In this document: piece by piece, positions 8,815 through 17,747 of the stretch
How the letters are laid out: each line of letters starts with the position of its first letter
Position numbering within the stretch: the stretch's first letter is position 1
NCBI RefSeq assembly: GCF_007859655.1
Contig: NZ_CP042304.1
Span: forward strand, 1,922,001 to 1,986,000
Direction: 5' to 3'
Length of the DNA stretch: 64,000 bases
Source: Devosia ginsengisoli
Lineage (GTDB): Bacteria; Pseudomonadota; Alphaproteobacteria; Rhizobiales; Devosiaceae
Translations under genes and position numbers: made by a program
Notes under the pieces: generated by a model
Databases searched by the model: none
What the model was told of the DNA's origin: nothing
What the model saw: the letters and a program-made list of their open reading frames with translations, nothing else

Positions 8815-9208
8815 AACAAGAGATTTTAGTCTGCAATAAAAAGTCTACTCTAAAATCTCCAACGTTAATACTTTTTGCATGTCCCAGAAGAACGCCGGCA
8901 CACTTACTATTCGAGATAGTTTATGTGACTCTGATTAGGTCGGTTAAAATAATTGCAACCGCCCGTTATGATAGGGACTGGGTGAGAAATCTGTGTTTGT
9001 CTTTCTTCAGGAGAACGTGGGAGATTCACTTAGAACCTGCCACAAATGCACATTATGATGCTCTAGCTAATCGCGACATCCTCAAGTTTTCTAGCGTGGG
9101 ATAAGCGCCTATCGATCCAATGTGCCGTGCCATTTGGACCCGCCCTCGTGGCCTTCTTGTCTTCCAGTCGCTCCGCAGCACGAACGGTCTTGCACCACGA
9201 CAAGAAGC
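8815..9208. other. AT-rich spacer without recognised gene
   Basis: The first 290 bases keep the low GC of the preceding ATPase gene. One frame is open from 8727 to a stop at 9102-9104, but it has no good start and resembles nothing I know. GC-rich chromosomal sequence resumes at about 9110, which marks the probable right border of the acquired segment. Confidence 0.5.
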
Positions 9209-9740
9209 CTACCGACAAATCGCCTCACACGGCACGCCGTCGCCATCGCTGTCCAGCAACGCGCCTCAACTACAATTGGCCAAATACCATCGCGCTTCCT
9301 GGCATGACCCGATCTGCGAGCAATAGCGCCGCGACGGGCAGGACGCCGCCGTCTGCCGCTGCACGATCCCATAGCCCGGCTGGTTCTGCGCCGGCACCGA
9401 AATATCAGGCTCCACCGGCGCCCCGGCAAGATACCGCTCGCTGACCCAGCCCACCTGCCCTGTGCCGAAACCAGCACCCAGCCGCTCTGCCGTTCACCGG
9501 CCGCGGCAAACTCGTCAGCACGCGCCCGCCGGTGTTCGGTGCTTCGCGCAGGTTGAGGCCGCTGGGCTACACGAACAATGTCGCATCAAACCGTGGCGCC
9601 GCCGGAATATCCGCCCGCACCACAGCCTGCCCGCCTCCCGGATCGACCCTCGCCGTCACCGGTGTATCCGTGCCCCCGATAATATTGCCCAAAGCCGCCA
9701 GCACCATGATGCCGGCAACCACCCAGAACAGTTTGCGCAT
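9209..9740 (-). pseudogene. Decayed SH3 plus excalibur domain protein
   Basis: Reading leftward from ATG 9740, an N-terminal signal or anchor (MRKLFWVVAGIMVLAALG) leads into a bacterial SH3 region. An in-frame TAG interrupts it at 9567-9569, directly before PSGLNLREAPNTGGRVL. Two later frame changes are needed to read SGWVLVSAQG and then VGWVSERYLAGAP. The final part CPSRRYCSQIGSCQEARWYL continues, past a TGA at 9266-9268 where the family has Trp, into LLDSDGDGVPCEAIC. This is the excalibur calcium-binding motif (Cys pairs plus DxDxDG). Two nonsense codons and two frameshifts make this a true pseudogene. Intact relatives are periplasmic proteins of unclear role. Confidence 0.8.
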
Positions 9741-10238
9741 GCCCCCTCCGCCCGAACCATCGCGCGGAGCCACCTCTCTGTCCAGTCAGCCAGCCTCAGC
9801 CGTCCCTCGCTGCCCCACTCTCCCATCCCCCCTTCCGTCATCCTTCCTTCCGTCCTCCCTCTCCACCGCCCACCCTCCATCGTATTGCAAATAGGTCCTA
9901 ATTGCAAAATGGCGCCACCCCACCCCCGATGTCACCCCGGCCTTGAGCCGGGGCCCATCCCGAGATCGCGCCACCGCCGCAAGGTGGTTCACCCCTCCAC
10001 CGCGCCTGCCCTACCACCGCAGGATGGATCCCGGCTCAAGGCCGGGATGACATGGTGGTTGGGGCGGCAACTGGCAAAAACAAAAAACTTCCCCCTCCCC
10101 TCAGCCCGCCCATACTCCTCCCCATCCCCGCCATTCACGCCGTCCCGGTCGCCGCCCGGCCGGGTTCCTCCCGGCCTGCTTGCCTTAGCCGCGCCACAGA
10201 GCCGTGCTACAGGGGGGCAATCCCGCACGAGACCCACC
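9741..10238. other. Non-coding stretch
   Basis: About 500 bases between the SH3/excalibur pseudogene and the next SH3 gene. It contains one inverted-repeat pair (annotated separately) and pyrimidine-rich sequence; I see no gene or RNA motif. Confidence 0.5.
9928..10053. repeat. Inverted intergenic repeat (CCGGC palindrome pair)
   Basis: Two copies of an approximately 30-base element in opposite orientation: GTCACCCCGGCCTTGAGCCG begins at 9930, and GGATCCCGGCTCAAGGCCGG lies at 10026-10045. Each copy is itself nearly palindromic. Together they could fold into a large hairpin with about a 60-base loop. Sequences of this kind are common between genes in alphaproteobacteria; their function is unknown. 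Confidence 0.7.
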
Positions 10239-10598
10239 ATGCGCCCCATCGCCCTCGCCATCCTCATCGCCCTCGCCGCCGCAATACCGGCGCAGGCGCT
10301 TACGGTCACCGCGCGGGTCTCGGGCGGCAATATCGCCGTGCATGACGGGCCGGGCTTCCGCTATGCCATTGTCGGCCGCCTCGTCGACGGCATGGAAATT
10401 CCCATCGACCAATGCACGCAGAACGATTCCGACTCGCCCTATGGCAGTTGGATCGGCGATGCCGGCTACAGCCTGCGCGGCGATGGGGCCACGCAATGGT
10501 GCCGCATTCCGGGCCAGGGCTGGGTGGATCGCAGCTATATTGTCGGCCGCGGCCTGGTCAATGTCACCCCGCCCGATTTTGCCGGTCCAGGCTGGTAG
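10239..10598 (+). CDS. Secreted SH3-domain protein
   Basis: A 119-residue protein with a signal peptide (MRPIALAILIALAAAIPAQA) and one bacterial SH3-like domain. Its markers are VSGGNIAVHDGPGFRYAIVG at about residues 29-48 and the closing GQGWVDRSYIVGRG near residue 100. The two cysteines in the mature part may form a periplasmic disulfide. Bacterial SH3 domains often bind peptidoglycan or peptide stems, so a cell-wall role is plausible but not shown. It is the second of three SH3-type genes in this window and is transcribed toward the AsnC regulator. Confidence 0.75.
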   Translation: MRPIALAILIALAAAIPAQALTVTARVSGGNIAVHDGPGFRYAIVGRLVDGMEIPIDQCTQNDSDSPYGSWIGDAGYSLRGDGATQWCRIPGQGWVDRSYIVGRGLVNVTPPDFAGPGW

Positions 10599-10663
10599 CC
10601 GGATTCACGCATAAGCGCGCTCGATGCTAACAATGTGCTAACCAATTCGCCCCTGATGCGAAC

Positions 10664-11140
10664 TCACAAAGGCAGCACCCGGGAATACTTTACCTGCCCC
10701 AGCGAGAAGCTGCTTTCGATGCTGGCCACGCCCTCCACCTGCGTCAGTCGCTCGCGCAGGAACTGCTCATAGGCCCCCAGATCGGCGCAGACCACCCGCA
10801 GCAGGAAATCGAACTGTCCGGTCATCAAATAGCATTCCATCACCTCCGGCCAGCGGCTGATCGCTGCCCCGAACGCATCCAGTTCATGGCTGCGCTGCCG
10901 CTCTAACCGTATGGAAATAAACACGGAAACCGGCAGCCCGACGGCCTTCTGCTCCACCACCGCGCTATAGCCCGCAATGATCCCCGCCCGCTCCATCTGC
11001 CGTATCCGCCGCAGGCAGGGCGAGGCCGAAAGCCCGACGCGTTCGGCAATCGCCTGCACGGTCATGCGCCCGTCCTCCTGCAGCGCCCGCAGGATTTTCC
11101 GGTCGAGGGCGGTCAGGGCAATAGCGGCGGCTTCCGCCAT
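10664..11140 (-). CDS. Lrp/AsnC-family transcriptional regulator
   Basis: A 158-residue protein with the Lrp layout. The N-terminal helix-turn-helix is at about residues 10-60 (LDRKILRALQEDGRMTVQ, then RVGLSASPCLRRIRQME), and the C-terminal RAM/AsnC ligand-binding domain follows, with the typical MTGQFDFLLRVVCADL. These octameric regulators sense amino acids or related metabolites and usually control a neighbouring catabolic gene. It is divergent from the AceE/MdeB-like dehydrogenase 115 bp away, which is its most likely target. The same pairing is known for mdeR and mdeB of Pseudomonas putida methionine catabolism. Confidence 0.9.
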   Translation of the reverse strand: MAEAAAIALTALDRKILRALQEDGRMTVQAIAERVGLSASPCLRRIRQMERAGIIAGYSAVVEQKAVGLPVSVFISIRLERQRSHELDAFGAAISRWPEVMECYLMTGQFDFLLRVVCADLGAYEQFLRERLTQVEGVASIESSFSLGQVKYSRVLPL

Positions 11141-11255
11141 TTTTATGCTCCAGATTGGTCAATTCCTGCGCAAACCTGCGCTGCCGGGGTCAAAATAGAC
11201 AAGAACCGCCGCACCACAAGGCGCAAAATCAGGGCACTATGGCCTGGAGGAAAGC

Positions 11256-13613
11256 ATGGATCGGATCGCCAGCATCGAAGCGCTGACCAGGAAAGCCCTG
11301 TGGCTGTCCAACTGGATGATCCACCACGCCAATCACATCCGCCCCAATGTCGACGGCGTCAAAGTCGGCGGGCATCAGGCCAGTTCCGCCTCCATGGCGG
11401 CGATCATGGCCGCGCTCTATTTCGGCGTGCTGAAGCCGGAGGATCGTGTCGCAGTCAAGCCCCATGCCGCCCCGGTCTTTCATGCTATCCAATATCTGTT
11501 CGGCAAGCAGAGCCTGGAAAAAATCCAGCAATTCCGCGCCTTCGGCGGCGCCCAATCCTATCCCAGCCGCACCAAGGATAGCGACGACGTCGATATTTCC
11601 ACCGGCTCGGTCGGCCTCGGCGTCGCCTTCACCGCCTTTGCTTCGCTGATCCAGGACTATGTGCGGGCCAAGCCCTGGGCCGACACATCGCGCCCCGAAG
11701 GCCGCATGGTCGCCCTGGTCGGCGATGCCGAACTCGACGAGGGCAATGTCTACGAATGCCTGCTCGAAGGCTGGAAACACGGCCTGCGCAACACCTGGTG
11801 GGTCATCGACTACAACCGCCAGAGCCTCGACGGCGTCGTCCGCGAAGGGCTCTATGACCGTATCGAAGCCATTTTCCGCGCCTTCGACTGGACCGTGGTC
11901 ACCCTCAAATACGGTGCCCTGCAACGATCAGTCTTTGCCGAGCCGGGCGGCGAAAAACTCAAGGCCTGGATCGACGCCGCGCCCAACGCCATCTATTCCG
12001 CCCTGATGTTCCGCGGCGGCGCGGCCTGGCGCGAGCGGCTGAGCGACGAAATCGGCGACCAGGGAGATGTCTCGGCTCTCCTCGCCCGCCGCAGCGATGC
12101 CGAACTGGCGGAGCTGATGGCCAATCTCGGCGGCCATTGCACGCAAAGCCTGCTCGAACAGTTCGAAGCCGCCGGCAGCGACAAGCCCACCGTCTTCATC
12201 GCTTATACCGTCAAGGGCTGGGCCACGCCCTTGGCTGGTCACAAGGACAATCACGCCGGCCAGATGACGGGTGCCCAGATCGAGCAGTTGCGCCGGGCGA
12301 TGCAGGTCCGCGAAGGCCACGAATGGGACAAGCTCGAAGGCCTGGCCGATCCCGCCGCCATCGAGCGCTTCCTCGCCACTGTGCCGTTCAACACCAACGA
12401 AAGCCGCCGCCACACTTCACCGGCCGTCGCCACTATCGGTCCCCAGTTTGTCGGCACCGGCCCCACCTCGACCCAGACCGCCTTCGGCAAGATTCTCGAC
12501 GCCATCGCCAAGACCGACAGCGACCTCGCCCGCCGCATCGTCACCACCTCACCCGACGTCACCGCCTCGACCAATCTCGGCACCTGGGTGAACCGGCGCA
12601 ATCTCTACGCGAACCGCGAAATGGTCGACGTCTTCCAGAAGGAAGCCATTCCCAGCGCCCAGAAATGGCGCTTCACCCCCGAAGGCCAGCACCTCGAACT
12701 GGGCATTGCCGAGATGAACCTGTTTCTCGCCCTCGGCGCCGCCGGCCTCAGCCATTCCCTGTTCGGCGAACGCCTGCTGCCCATCGGCACGCTCTACGAT
12801 CCCTTCATTTCGCGTGGCGCCGATGCGCTGAACTATGCCTGCTACCAGGATGCCCGTTTCCTGCTCGTCGCCACGCCCTCGGGCGTGTCGCTGGCCGGCG
12901 AGGGCGGCGCGCATCAGTCCATCGCCTCGCCACTGATCGGCATGGCGCAGGATGGCCTTGCCAGCTTCGAGCCGGCCTTTGCCGACGAACTCTCGGTCGT
13001 CATGGATTGGGCCTTCGACTATATGCAACGCTCCGGCGATGCCCGTCCGGACCTGGCCGATTGGCCACGCGACGTCACCGGCGGCTCGGTCTATCTCCGC
13101 CTCTCCACCCGCAGCATCGAGCAGCCGCCCCGCAAGGTGGACAAGGCCCTGTCAGACGGCATCATCCGCGGCGCCTATTGGCTCAAGCCGCCAACGCCGG
13201 AATGCGACGTCGTCATCGCCTATCAGGGCGTCCTCGCCAGCGAAGCCATCGCCGCGGCCGGCGCCATCGGCGGCGACCGGCGCAATGTCGCCGTGCTGGC
13301 CGTCACCTCGGCCGACCGCCTCAATGCCGGCTGGCATGCCGCGCAGCGCGCGCGCCTCCACGGCGACCACGCCGCAACCAGCCATATCGAAACCCTGCTG
13401 GCCGACATCCCGTATCGCGCCGGTCTCGTCACGGCGATCGACGCCCATCCGGCCACGCTCGGCTGGCTCGGCAGCGTGCTCGGCCACCGCACCATCACGC
13501 TGGGCGTCGAACATTTCGGCCAGACCGGCACGGTCAACGATCTCTACGCCCATTTCGGCATCGACGCCGCGGCCATCGAAAATGCCGCCCGCAGCCTCAT
13601 CGGCAGGGCATGA
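11256..13613 (+). CDS. AceE/MdeB-like thiamine-diphosphate 2-oxoacid dehydrogenase E1
   Basis: A 785-residue thiamine-diphosphate enzyme of the homodimeric E1 (AceE) and transketolase type. The TPP-binding block is GDAELDEGNVYE, ending in the Mg-binding VIDYNRQSLDG (about residues 158-192). The pyrimidine-domain part has GIAEMNLFLALGAAG with its conserved Glu, and a C-terminal transketolase-like domain follows. AceE itself is about 890 residues; this shorter form resembles MdeB, the E1-like protein for 2-oxobutyrate in methionine breakdown. No E2 or E3 gene is adjacent, so it may use shared subunits. The divergent AsnC gene suggests induction by an amino acid. The substrate is not established. 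Confidence 0.75.
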   Translation: MDRIASIEALTRKALWLSNWMIHHANHIRPNVDGVKVGGHQASSASMAAIMAALYFGVLKPEDRVAVKPHAAPVFHAIQYLFGKQSLEKIQQFRAFGGAQSYPSRTKDSDDVDISTGSVGLGVAFTAFASLIQDYVRAKPWADTSRPEGRMVALVGDAELDEGNVYECLLEGWKHGLRNTWWVIDYNRQSLDGVVREGLYDRIEAIFRAFDWTVVTLKYGALQRSVFAEPGGEKLKAWIDAAPNAIYSALMFRGGAAWRERLSDEIGDQGDVSALLARRSDAELAELMANLGGHCTQSLLEQFEAAGSDKPTVFIAYTVKGWATPLAGHKDNHAGQMTGAQIEQLRRAMQVREGHEWDKLEGLADPAAIERFLATVPFNTNESRRHTSPAVATIGPQFVGTGPTSTQTAFGKILDAIAKTDSDLARRIVTTSPDVTASTNLGTWVNRRNLYANREMVDVFQKEAIPSAQKWRFTPEGQHLELGIAEMNLFLALGAAGLSHSLFGERLLPIGTLYDPFISRGADALNYACYQDARFLLVATPSGVSLAGEGGAHQSIASPLIGMAQDGLASFEPAFADELSVVMDWAFDYMQRSGDARPDLADWPRDVTGGSVYLRLSTRSIEQPPRKVDKALSDGIIRGAYWLKPPTPECDVVIAYQGVLASEAIAAAGAIGGDRRNVAVLAVTSADRLNAGWHAAQRARLHGDHAATSHIETLLADIPYRAGLVTAIDAHPATLGWLGSVLGHRTITLGVEHFGQTGTVNDLYAHFGIDAAAIENAARSLIGRA

Positions 13614-13677
13614 CGGCAAGGGCCAATAGCCCTATCAGTAGCCCTCATGGTCCCCGCCCCCCTGAAAGGCCGCTGAC

Positions 13678-14853
13678 GTGTCCGAAAACCTTGCCCGGCA
13701 ATTCCTGATCCGCGAGGACATCACCTTCCTCAACCACGGCTCGTTCGGCGCCTGTCCGCGCCCGGTCTTTGTCGCCTACCAGAACTGGCAGCTCGAACTC
13801 GAGCGCCAGCCGGTGGAATTTCTCGGCCGCAATCTCACCGAAGCGATGCGCCAGCCCCGCATCGCGCTCGCCGCCGAATTGGGCACTATCGAGGACAATA
13901 TCGTCGGCCTGACTAATGCCACGCTCGGCCTCAACATAGTCGCCCAGTCGCTCGACCTGAAGCCGGGCGACCAGATCCTCACCACCGATCACGAATATTC
14001 AGCACTGGAGAAAACCTGGGCCTATGTCTGCCGCCGCACCGGCGCTGAAATCGTCGTGGTCAAGGTGCCTCTGCCGTTGCAGACCGAAACCCAGTTCACC
14101 GACGCCATCCTTGCCGGCATGACCGAGCGCACCCGCGTGCTGTTCCTCAGCCACATCACCTCGCCCACCGCCCTGCTCTTCCCCATCGAGCGGGCCATTG
14201 CCGAAGCCCGCAGGCGCGGCATCTGGAGCGTCATCGATGGCGCCCACACGCCCGGCCATATCAGGCTCGACCTCGACCGGCTCGGCGCCGATTTCTATGC
14301 CGGCAATTGCCATAAATGGCTGATGGCCCCCAAGGGCTCGGCCTTCCTCTATGCCCGCCCCGACATGCAGGGGCTCATCCGCCCACTGGTCATCTCGCAT
14401 GGCTGGACCGAAGCCTCCGGCCGGCCTGGCGTCCTCGGCGCTTTCGGCAATTCGCCCTTCATCGACGAGCTGGAAATGCAGGGCACCCGCGATCCGGCGC
14501 CGTGGCTGACCGTGTCCGCCGCGCTCGACTATCGCCGCGACAATGATTGGGAATCCGTCGCCGCCCATTGCCAGGCTCTGGCGCAGGATACGGCCCGGCG
14601 CCTCGCGGAACGCACCGGCCTCGCCCCGCTGAGCGCGCCCGAATTCTGCGCCCCGCAAATGGTCGCCATGCCGATTCCCGATTGCGATGTCGCCGCGCTC
14701 AAGCTGGCGCTCTACGACAAGTACCGCATCGAAATTCCGGTCTTCCGCTGGCAGGACAGATGCATCGCCCGCCTGTCGGTGCAGGGCTACAATTCCCGCC
14801 CCCAGATGGACCTGCTGATCGATGCCCTGACCGACCTGCTGGCCCTGGGCTGA
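13678..14853 (+). CDS. Class V aminotransferase, isopenicillin-N-epimerase-like
   Basis: A 391-residue PLP enzyme of fold type I, class V. The N-terminus has the substrate-loop pattern FLNHGSFGACPR. The cofactor-binding Asp and His occur in VIDGAHTPGH at about residue 185, and the PLP-lysine lies in NCHKWLMAPKG at about residue 212. This subfamily is labelled isopenicillin-N epimerase or cysteine desulfurase-like, and most members have no proven substrate. The start is GTG at 13678, directly before the conserved N-terminus. It lies 64 bp after the E1-like gene in the same direction and could share its transcript. Confidence 0.8.
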   Translation: MSENLARQFLIREDITFLNHGSFGACPRPVFVAYQNWQLELERQPVEFLGRNLTEAMRQPRIALAAELGTIEDNIVGLTNATLGLNIVAQSLDLKPGDQILTTDHEYSALEKTWAYVCRRTGAEIVVVKVPLPLQTETQFTDAILAGMTERTRVLFLSHITSPTALLFPIERAIAEARRRGIWSVIDGAHTPGHIRLDLDRLGADFYAGNCHKWLMAPKGSAFLYARPDMQGLIRPLVISHGWTEASGRPGVLGAFGNSPFIDELEMQGTRDPAPWLTVSAALDYRRDNDWESVAAHCQALAQDTARRLAERTGLAPLSAPEFCAPQMVAMPIPDCDVAALKLALYDKYRIEIPVFRWQDRCIARLSVQGYNSRPQMDLLIDALTDLLALG

Positions 14854-14857
14854 CGGC

Positions 14858-15883
14858 TCAGATCCAGCCGGCCAGCTCCCGCCGCACCATGGCCTCGATC
14901 ATGTCCATGCCGCCGGCACTGGCATTGAGGCAAGGGATATAGGCAAACTTCTCGCCGCCTGCGCCCATGAAGCTGTCACGGCCCTGCATGGCGATTTCTT
15001 CCAGCGTCTCGATGCAATCCACCGAGAAAGCCGGCGCGAGGATCGCGACTTTCTTGACGCCCTTGCCCGGCAGCGCTTCCAGCGTCTCCGCAGTCGCCGG
15101 CTCCAGCCATTTGGTCGGCCCGAAACGGGACTGGAACGTCACCATCATCCGCTCTTCCGGCCAGCCCAGATAGCCCCGCGCCAGCCGCGTCGTTTCGCGA
15201 CAGTGCCGCTCATAGGGGTCGCCGCGCTCGACATAGCTCTGCGGCAGGCCGTGATAGCTGGTGATGACCAGGTCCGGCTCGAAATCCAGCGCCGCCACGC
15301 CGTCGCGGATCGAATTGCCCAGGGCGGCGACATAGTTCGGGTCGTCGAAATAGGCCGGCGCCGTGCGCACCGCCGGCTGCCAGCGCATGTCGCGCAAGGC
15401 GTCGAACGCCTTGTCATTGGCGGTCGCGGTCGTCGTCGCCGAATATTGCGGATAGAGCGGCACCAGCAGGATTTTCTGGCAGCCAGCGGCCTGCATCTTC
15501 TCCAGCACGCTCCGGGTCGAGGGATTGCCGTAGCGCATGGCGAAATCGACCATGATTTCCCCATGCCCGGCCAGTCGCTGTGCCAGCGCCTCGGCCTGGT
15601 CGCGGGTAATCACCCGCAGCGGGCTCTCGTCCTTTTCCTTGTCCCAGATCTGCGCATAGGCATGGCCGCTCTTCTGCGGCCGGAAGGTCAGGATGCCCAG
15701 GTTGAGAATGGGCCACCACAGCCATTTCGGCGTCTCGATGACGCGCGGATCGCTGAGGAATTCCCCCAGATAGCGGCGCACGCTCCAATAGTCGGTGCCA
15801 TCAGGCGTACCCAGATTGAGCAGCAGAACGCCGATCCTGGACGGGTTGATTTGCGACTGATCGGACGGGAGAGACTGAGACAT
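14858..15883 (-). CDS. hemH: Ferrochelatase
   Basis: Inserts ferrous iron into protoporphyrin IX, the last step of heme synthesis, at the inner face of the cytoplasmic membrane. The 341 residues show the family start GVLLLNLGTPD, the FLSDPRVI box, the metal-site histidine in SYHGLPQSYVERGDPY at about residue 207 and the catalytic Glu in DCIETLEEIA at about residue 280. Length and motifs are normal. It is convergent with the aminotransferase gene, 4 bp apart, and has its own upstream region of 80 bp. Confidence 0.97.
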   Translation of the reverse strand: MSQSLPSDQSQINPSRIGVLLLNLGTPDGTDYWSVRRYLGEFLSDPRVIETPKWLWWPILNLGILTFRPQKSGHAYAQIWDKEKDESPLRVITRDQAEALAQRLAGHGEIMVDFAMRYGNPSTRSVLEKMQAAGCQKILLVPLYPQYSATTTATANDKAFDALRDMRWQPAVRTAPAYFDDPNYVAALGNSIRDGVAALDFEPDLVITSYHGLPQSYVERGDPYERHCRETTRLARGYLGWPEERMMVTFQSRFGPTKWLEPATAETLEALPGKGVKKVAILAPAFSVDCIETLEEIAMQGRDSFMGAGGEKFAYIPCLNASAGGMDMIEAMVRRELAGWI

Positions 15884-15964
15884 GAAGCGCCAGTTTGGAA
15901 GGGTTCTAGGCTGGCGCGCACCATAACGGCTTCCCCACCATCTGCAAGGCGGCGATGGGTCGCG

Positions 15965-17596
15965 CTAGAGGCTCGCAATCAGCAGCAGCACACCAAAGGC
16001 CAGCACCGCCACCGCGCCCAGCAGCTCGAGCCACCACACCACGGCCGCGGTCACCGGATTGTCCACGCCACCGACCCGGCGCGCCAATCCCTTGGCCGTC
16101 ACCGCGATCGTCGCCAGCACCGCCACGGTGATCGCCGTCCCCGCGCCCATCAGGAACACTGCCGCAATCCCCGCCGGCAGCAGCCCCTGCGATAGCGCAA
16201 AGACCAGCACGACCAGCGCCCCCGAACACGGCCGCAGCCCCACCGCTAGCACCACGCCCAATTGCTCGCGCAGGCTGCCGCCCGCCGCCTGTGGCGTCAC
16301 CACATGCACATGCCCATCATGGTCATGGTCGTGGTGATCGTGATGCTCATGGTCATGGTCATGCCCATGCAGGTGCTCATGCGCCTTGTGCGCCATGTCC
16401 CCGTGATGATGCTCGCCCCAGCCGAACACCTTGCGCGCCACCAGCCACAGGCCCAGCAGCGCCACCAGCGCATAGGACGCGATACCGATCCAGTTGGCCG
16501 CGTCGCCCATGGCGATGCTGGTCATGCCCAGTATCCCCGCCGCGACCAGCACGAACACCACAGCCACCAGCGATTGCAGCATAGCCGACAGCACGCTGAG
16601 CAGCACCCCGCGCCGCAACTGCGTCTCGTTGGCCAGCACATAGGACGAGATCACCACCTTGCCGTGCCCCGGCCCAGCCGCGTGGAATATGCCATAGAGA
16701 AAGCTCAGGCCGCCCAGCACCCAGAAGGCCGTCCAGTCCGTCCGCAGCGCATCCAGCGAAGCCGTCATCGCGCTGTAAAAATTCCGCTGCTGGTCCTGCA
16801 GCCAGCCGAAAAATCCGGTGCGCGGCAGGTTCAGGCCCGGCTCGGGCGGCGGTCCGCCAAACGGCATGGTGGGCCTCGCCTCCGCCACCTGGTTGACCGC
16901 CTCCAGCGCGCTCGCCGGAGCCGCCACCGGCGCATCGCCACAGGTGACCACGATCATGCCCTGCGTGCCGCGCATTGCCGCCGCCAGGTCCGGCGGCAGT
17001 TCCAGCACTTCCGGTCCCAGTGCATAAAGCCGCTCTTCCACGGCGGGATCCATCGGCTTGGGCGGCTCCAGCACGGCGCTGCAACTGGCCGGCGCATTCT
17101 CCAGCGTCACGTCGGAAGCATCGGCAAAGCCGATCGCGACATAATATTCCGGATCATAAACCGCCAGTTCGAACCGGCCGCTGACCGGCATCGGCGTCAC
17201 CGCCTCGGCCGAATAGGTCAGCGTCACCCGCCCGTCCTGATAGACCATGCGCTGGTCGCCGGCGGGCGTGAACGCCATCAGCGCATCGCCCTCGCCGGCA
17301 TAGGTGTAGAAGCCATAATCGGCCAGCCCGACCATGTTCTCGTCGGCCAGTTCCTGCAATTCGTCCGGGCTGGTCTCGCGGTCGCCATTGGCGTCCAACC
17401 CCTGCACCATCCACGCCGAAAACGCCGAGTCGAACGTCCAGGCATGGCGCAGCCCGGCTACGGCCCCGCTGGCGTCGAACACCACGGTGACCTTGGCATC
17501 GATCAAAATATGCGGATGCGCCATGGCCGGCGCGACGAGGCCGAGCAGGACAAACACTGCCCCGGCCAAACGATATCCAATGGAACCAGGTTTCAA
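15965..17596 (-). CDS. DUF1007-NicO fusion, nickel/cobalt exporter-like
   Basis: A 543-residue fusion. Residues 1-30 are a signal peptide ending AMAHPHILI. Residues 30-220 are a periplasmic DUF1007 domain (HAWTFDSAFSAW, then DANGDRETSPDEL). From about 285 there is a NicO/RcnA-type transporter with six membrane segments, including the metal-transport motif GPGHGKVVISSYVL and the later LRPCSGALVVLVFAL. A cytoplasmic loop at about residues 400-435 is packed with His and Asp and would bind metal. Proteins of this family export Ni or Co or move metals across the inner membrane. DUF1007 and NicO proteins are often encoded as neighbours; here they are one chain. Confidence 0.85.
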   Translation of the reverse strand: MKPGSIGYRLAGAVFVLLGLVAPAMAHPHILIDAKVTVVFDASGAVAGLRHAWTFDSAFSAWMVQGLDANGDRETSPDELQELADENMVGLADYGFYTYAGEGDALMAFTPAGDQRMVYQDGRVTLTYSAEAVTPMPVSGRFELAVYDPEYYVAIGFADASDVTLENAPASCSAVLEPPKPMDPAVEERLYALGPEVLELPPDLAAAMRGTQGMIVVTCGDAPVAAPASALEAVNQVAEARPTMPFGGPPPEPGLNLPRTGFFGWLQDQQRNFYSAMTASLDALRTDWTAFWVLGGLSFLYGIFHAAGPGHGKVVISSYVLANETQLRRGVLLSVLSAMLQSLVAVVFVLVAAGILGMTSIAMGDAANWIGIASYALVALLGLWLVARKVFGWGEHHHGDMAHKAHEHLHGHDHDHEHHDHHDHDHDGHVHVVTPQAAGGSLREQLGVVLAVGLRPCSGALVVLVFALSQGLLPAGIAAVFLMGAGTAITVAVLATIAVTAKGLARRVGGVDNPVTAAVVWWLELLGAVAVLAFGVLLLIASL

Positions 17597-17608
17597 TTCG
17601 TGCCCCAG

Positions 17609-17747
17609 GGTGTGTCGAGATTCGCGTCAGGACGCGGCGAAAAGGGTGGCTTTCGAGAACCGGAGCGGAGCGTACATCGGTACGTGAGCACCGGAAGCGC
17701 AGAAAGTCGCTCTTTGCAGCCCGTCATCACGCGAATATCGACACACC
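17609..17747. repeat. Palindromic repeat between metal exporter and LysR genes
   Basis: Terminal inverted repeats of 19 bases, GGTGTGTCGAGATTCGCGT at 17609-17627 and ACGCGAATATCGACACACC at 17729-17747, pair with one mismatch. The interior holds a second imperfect palindrome around CGTACATCGGTACG. This is a 139-base structured element of the type found in many copies between rhizobial genes. Its right end overlaps the stop codon of the LysR gene. Confidence 0.75.

Noticed and set aside
9109..9477. Separate 122-codon minus-strand gene
   Set aside because: It is one of the frames of the decayed SH3/excalibur gene; only its first few residues (LVSAQG) belong to the original protein.
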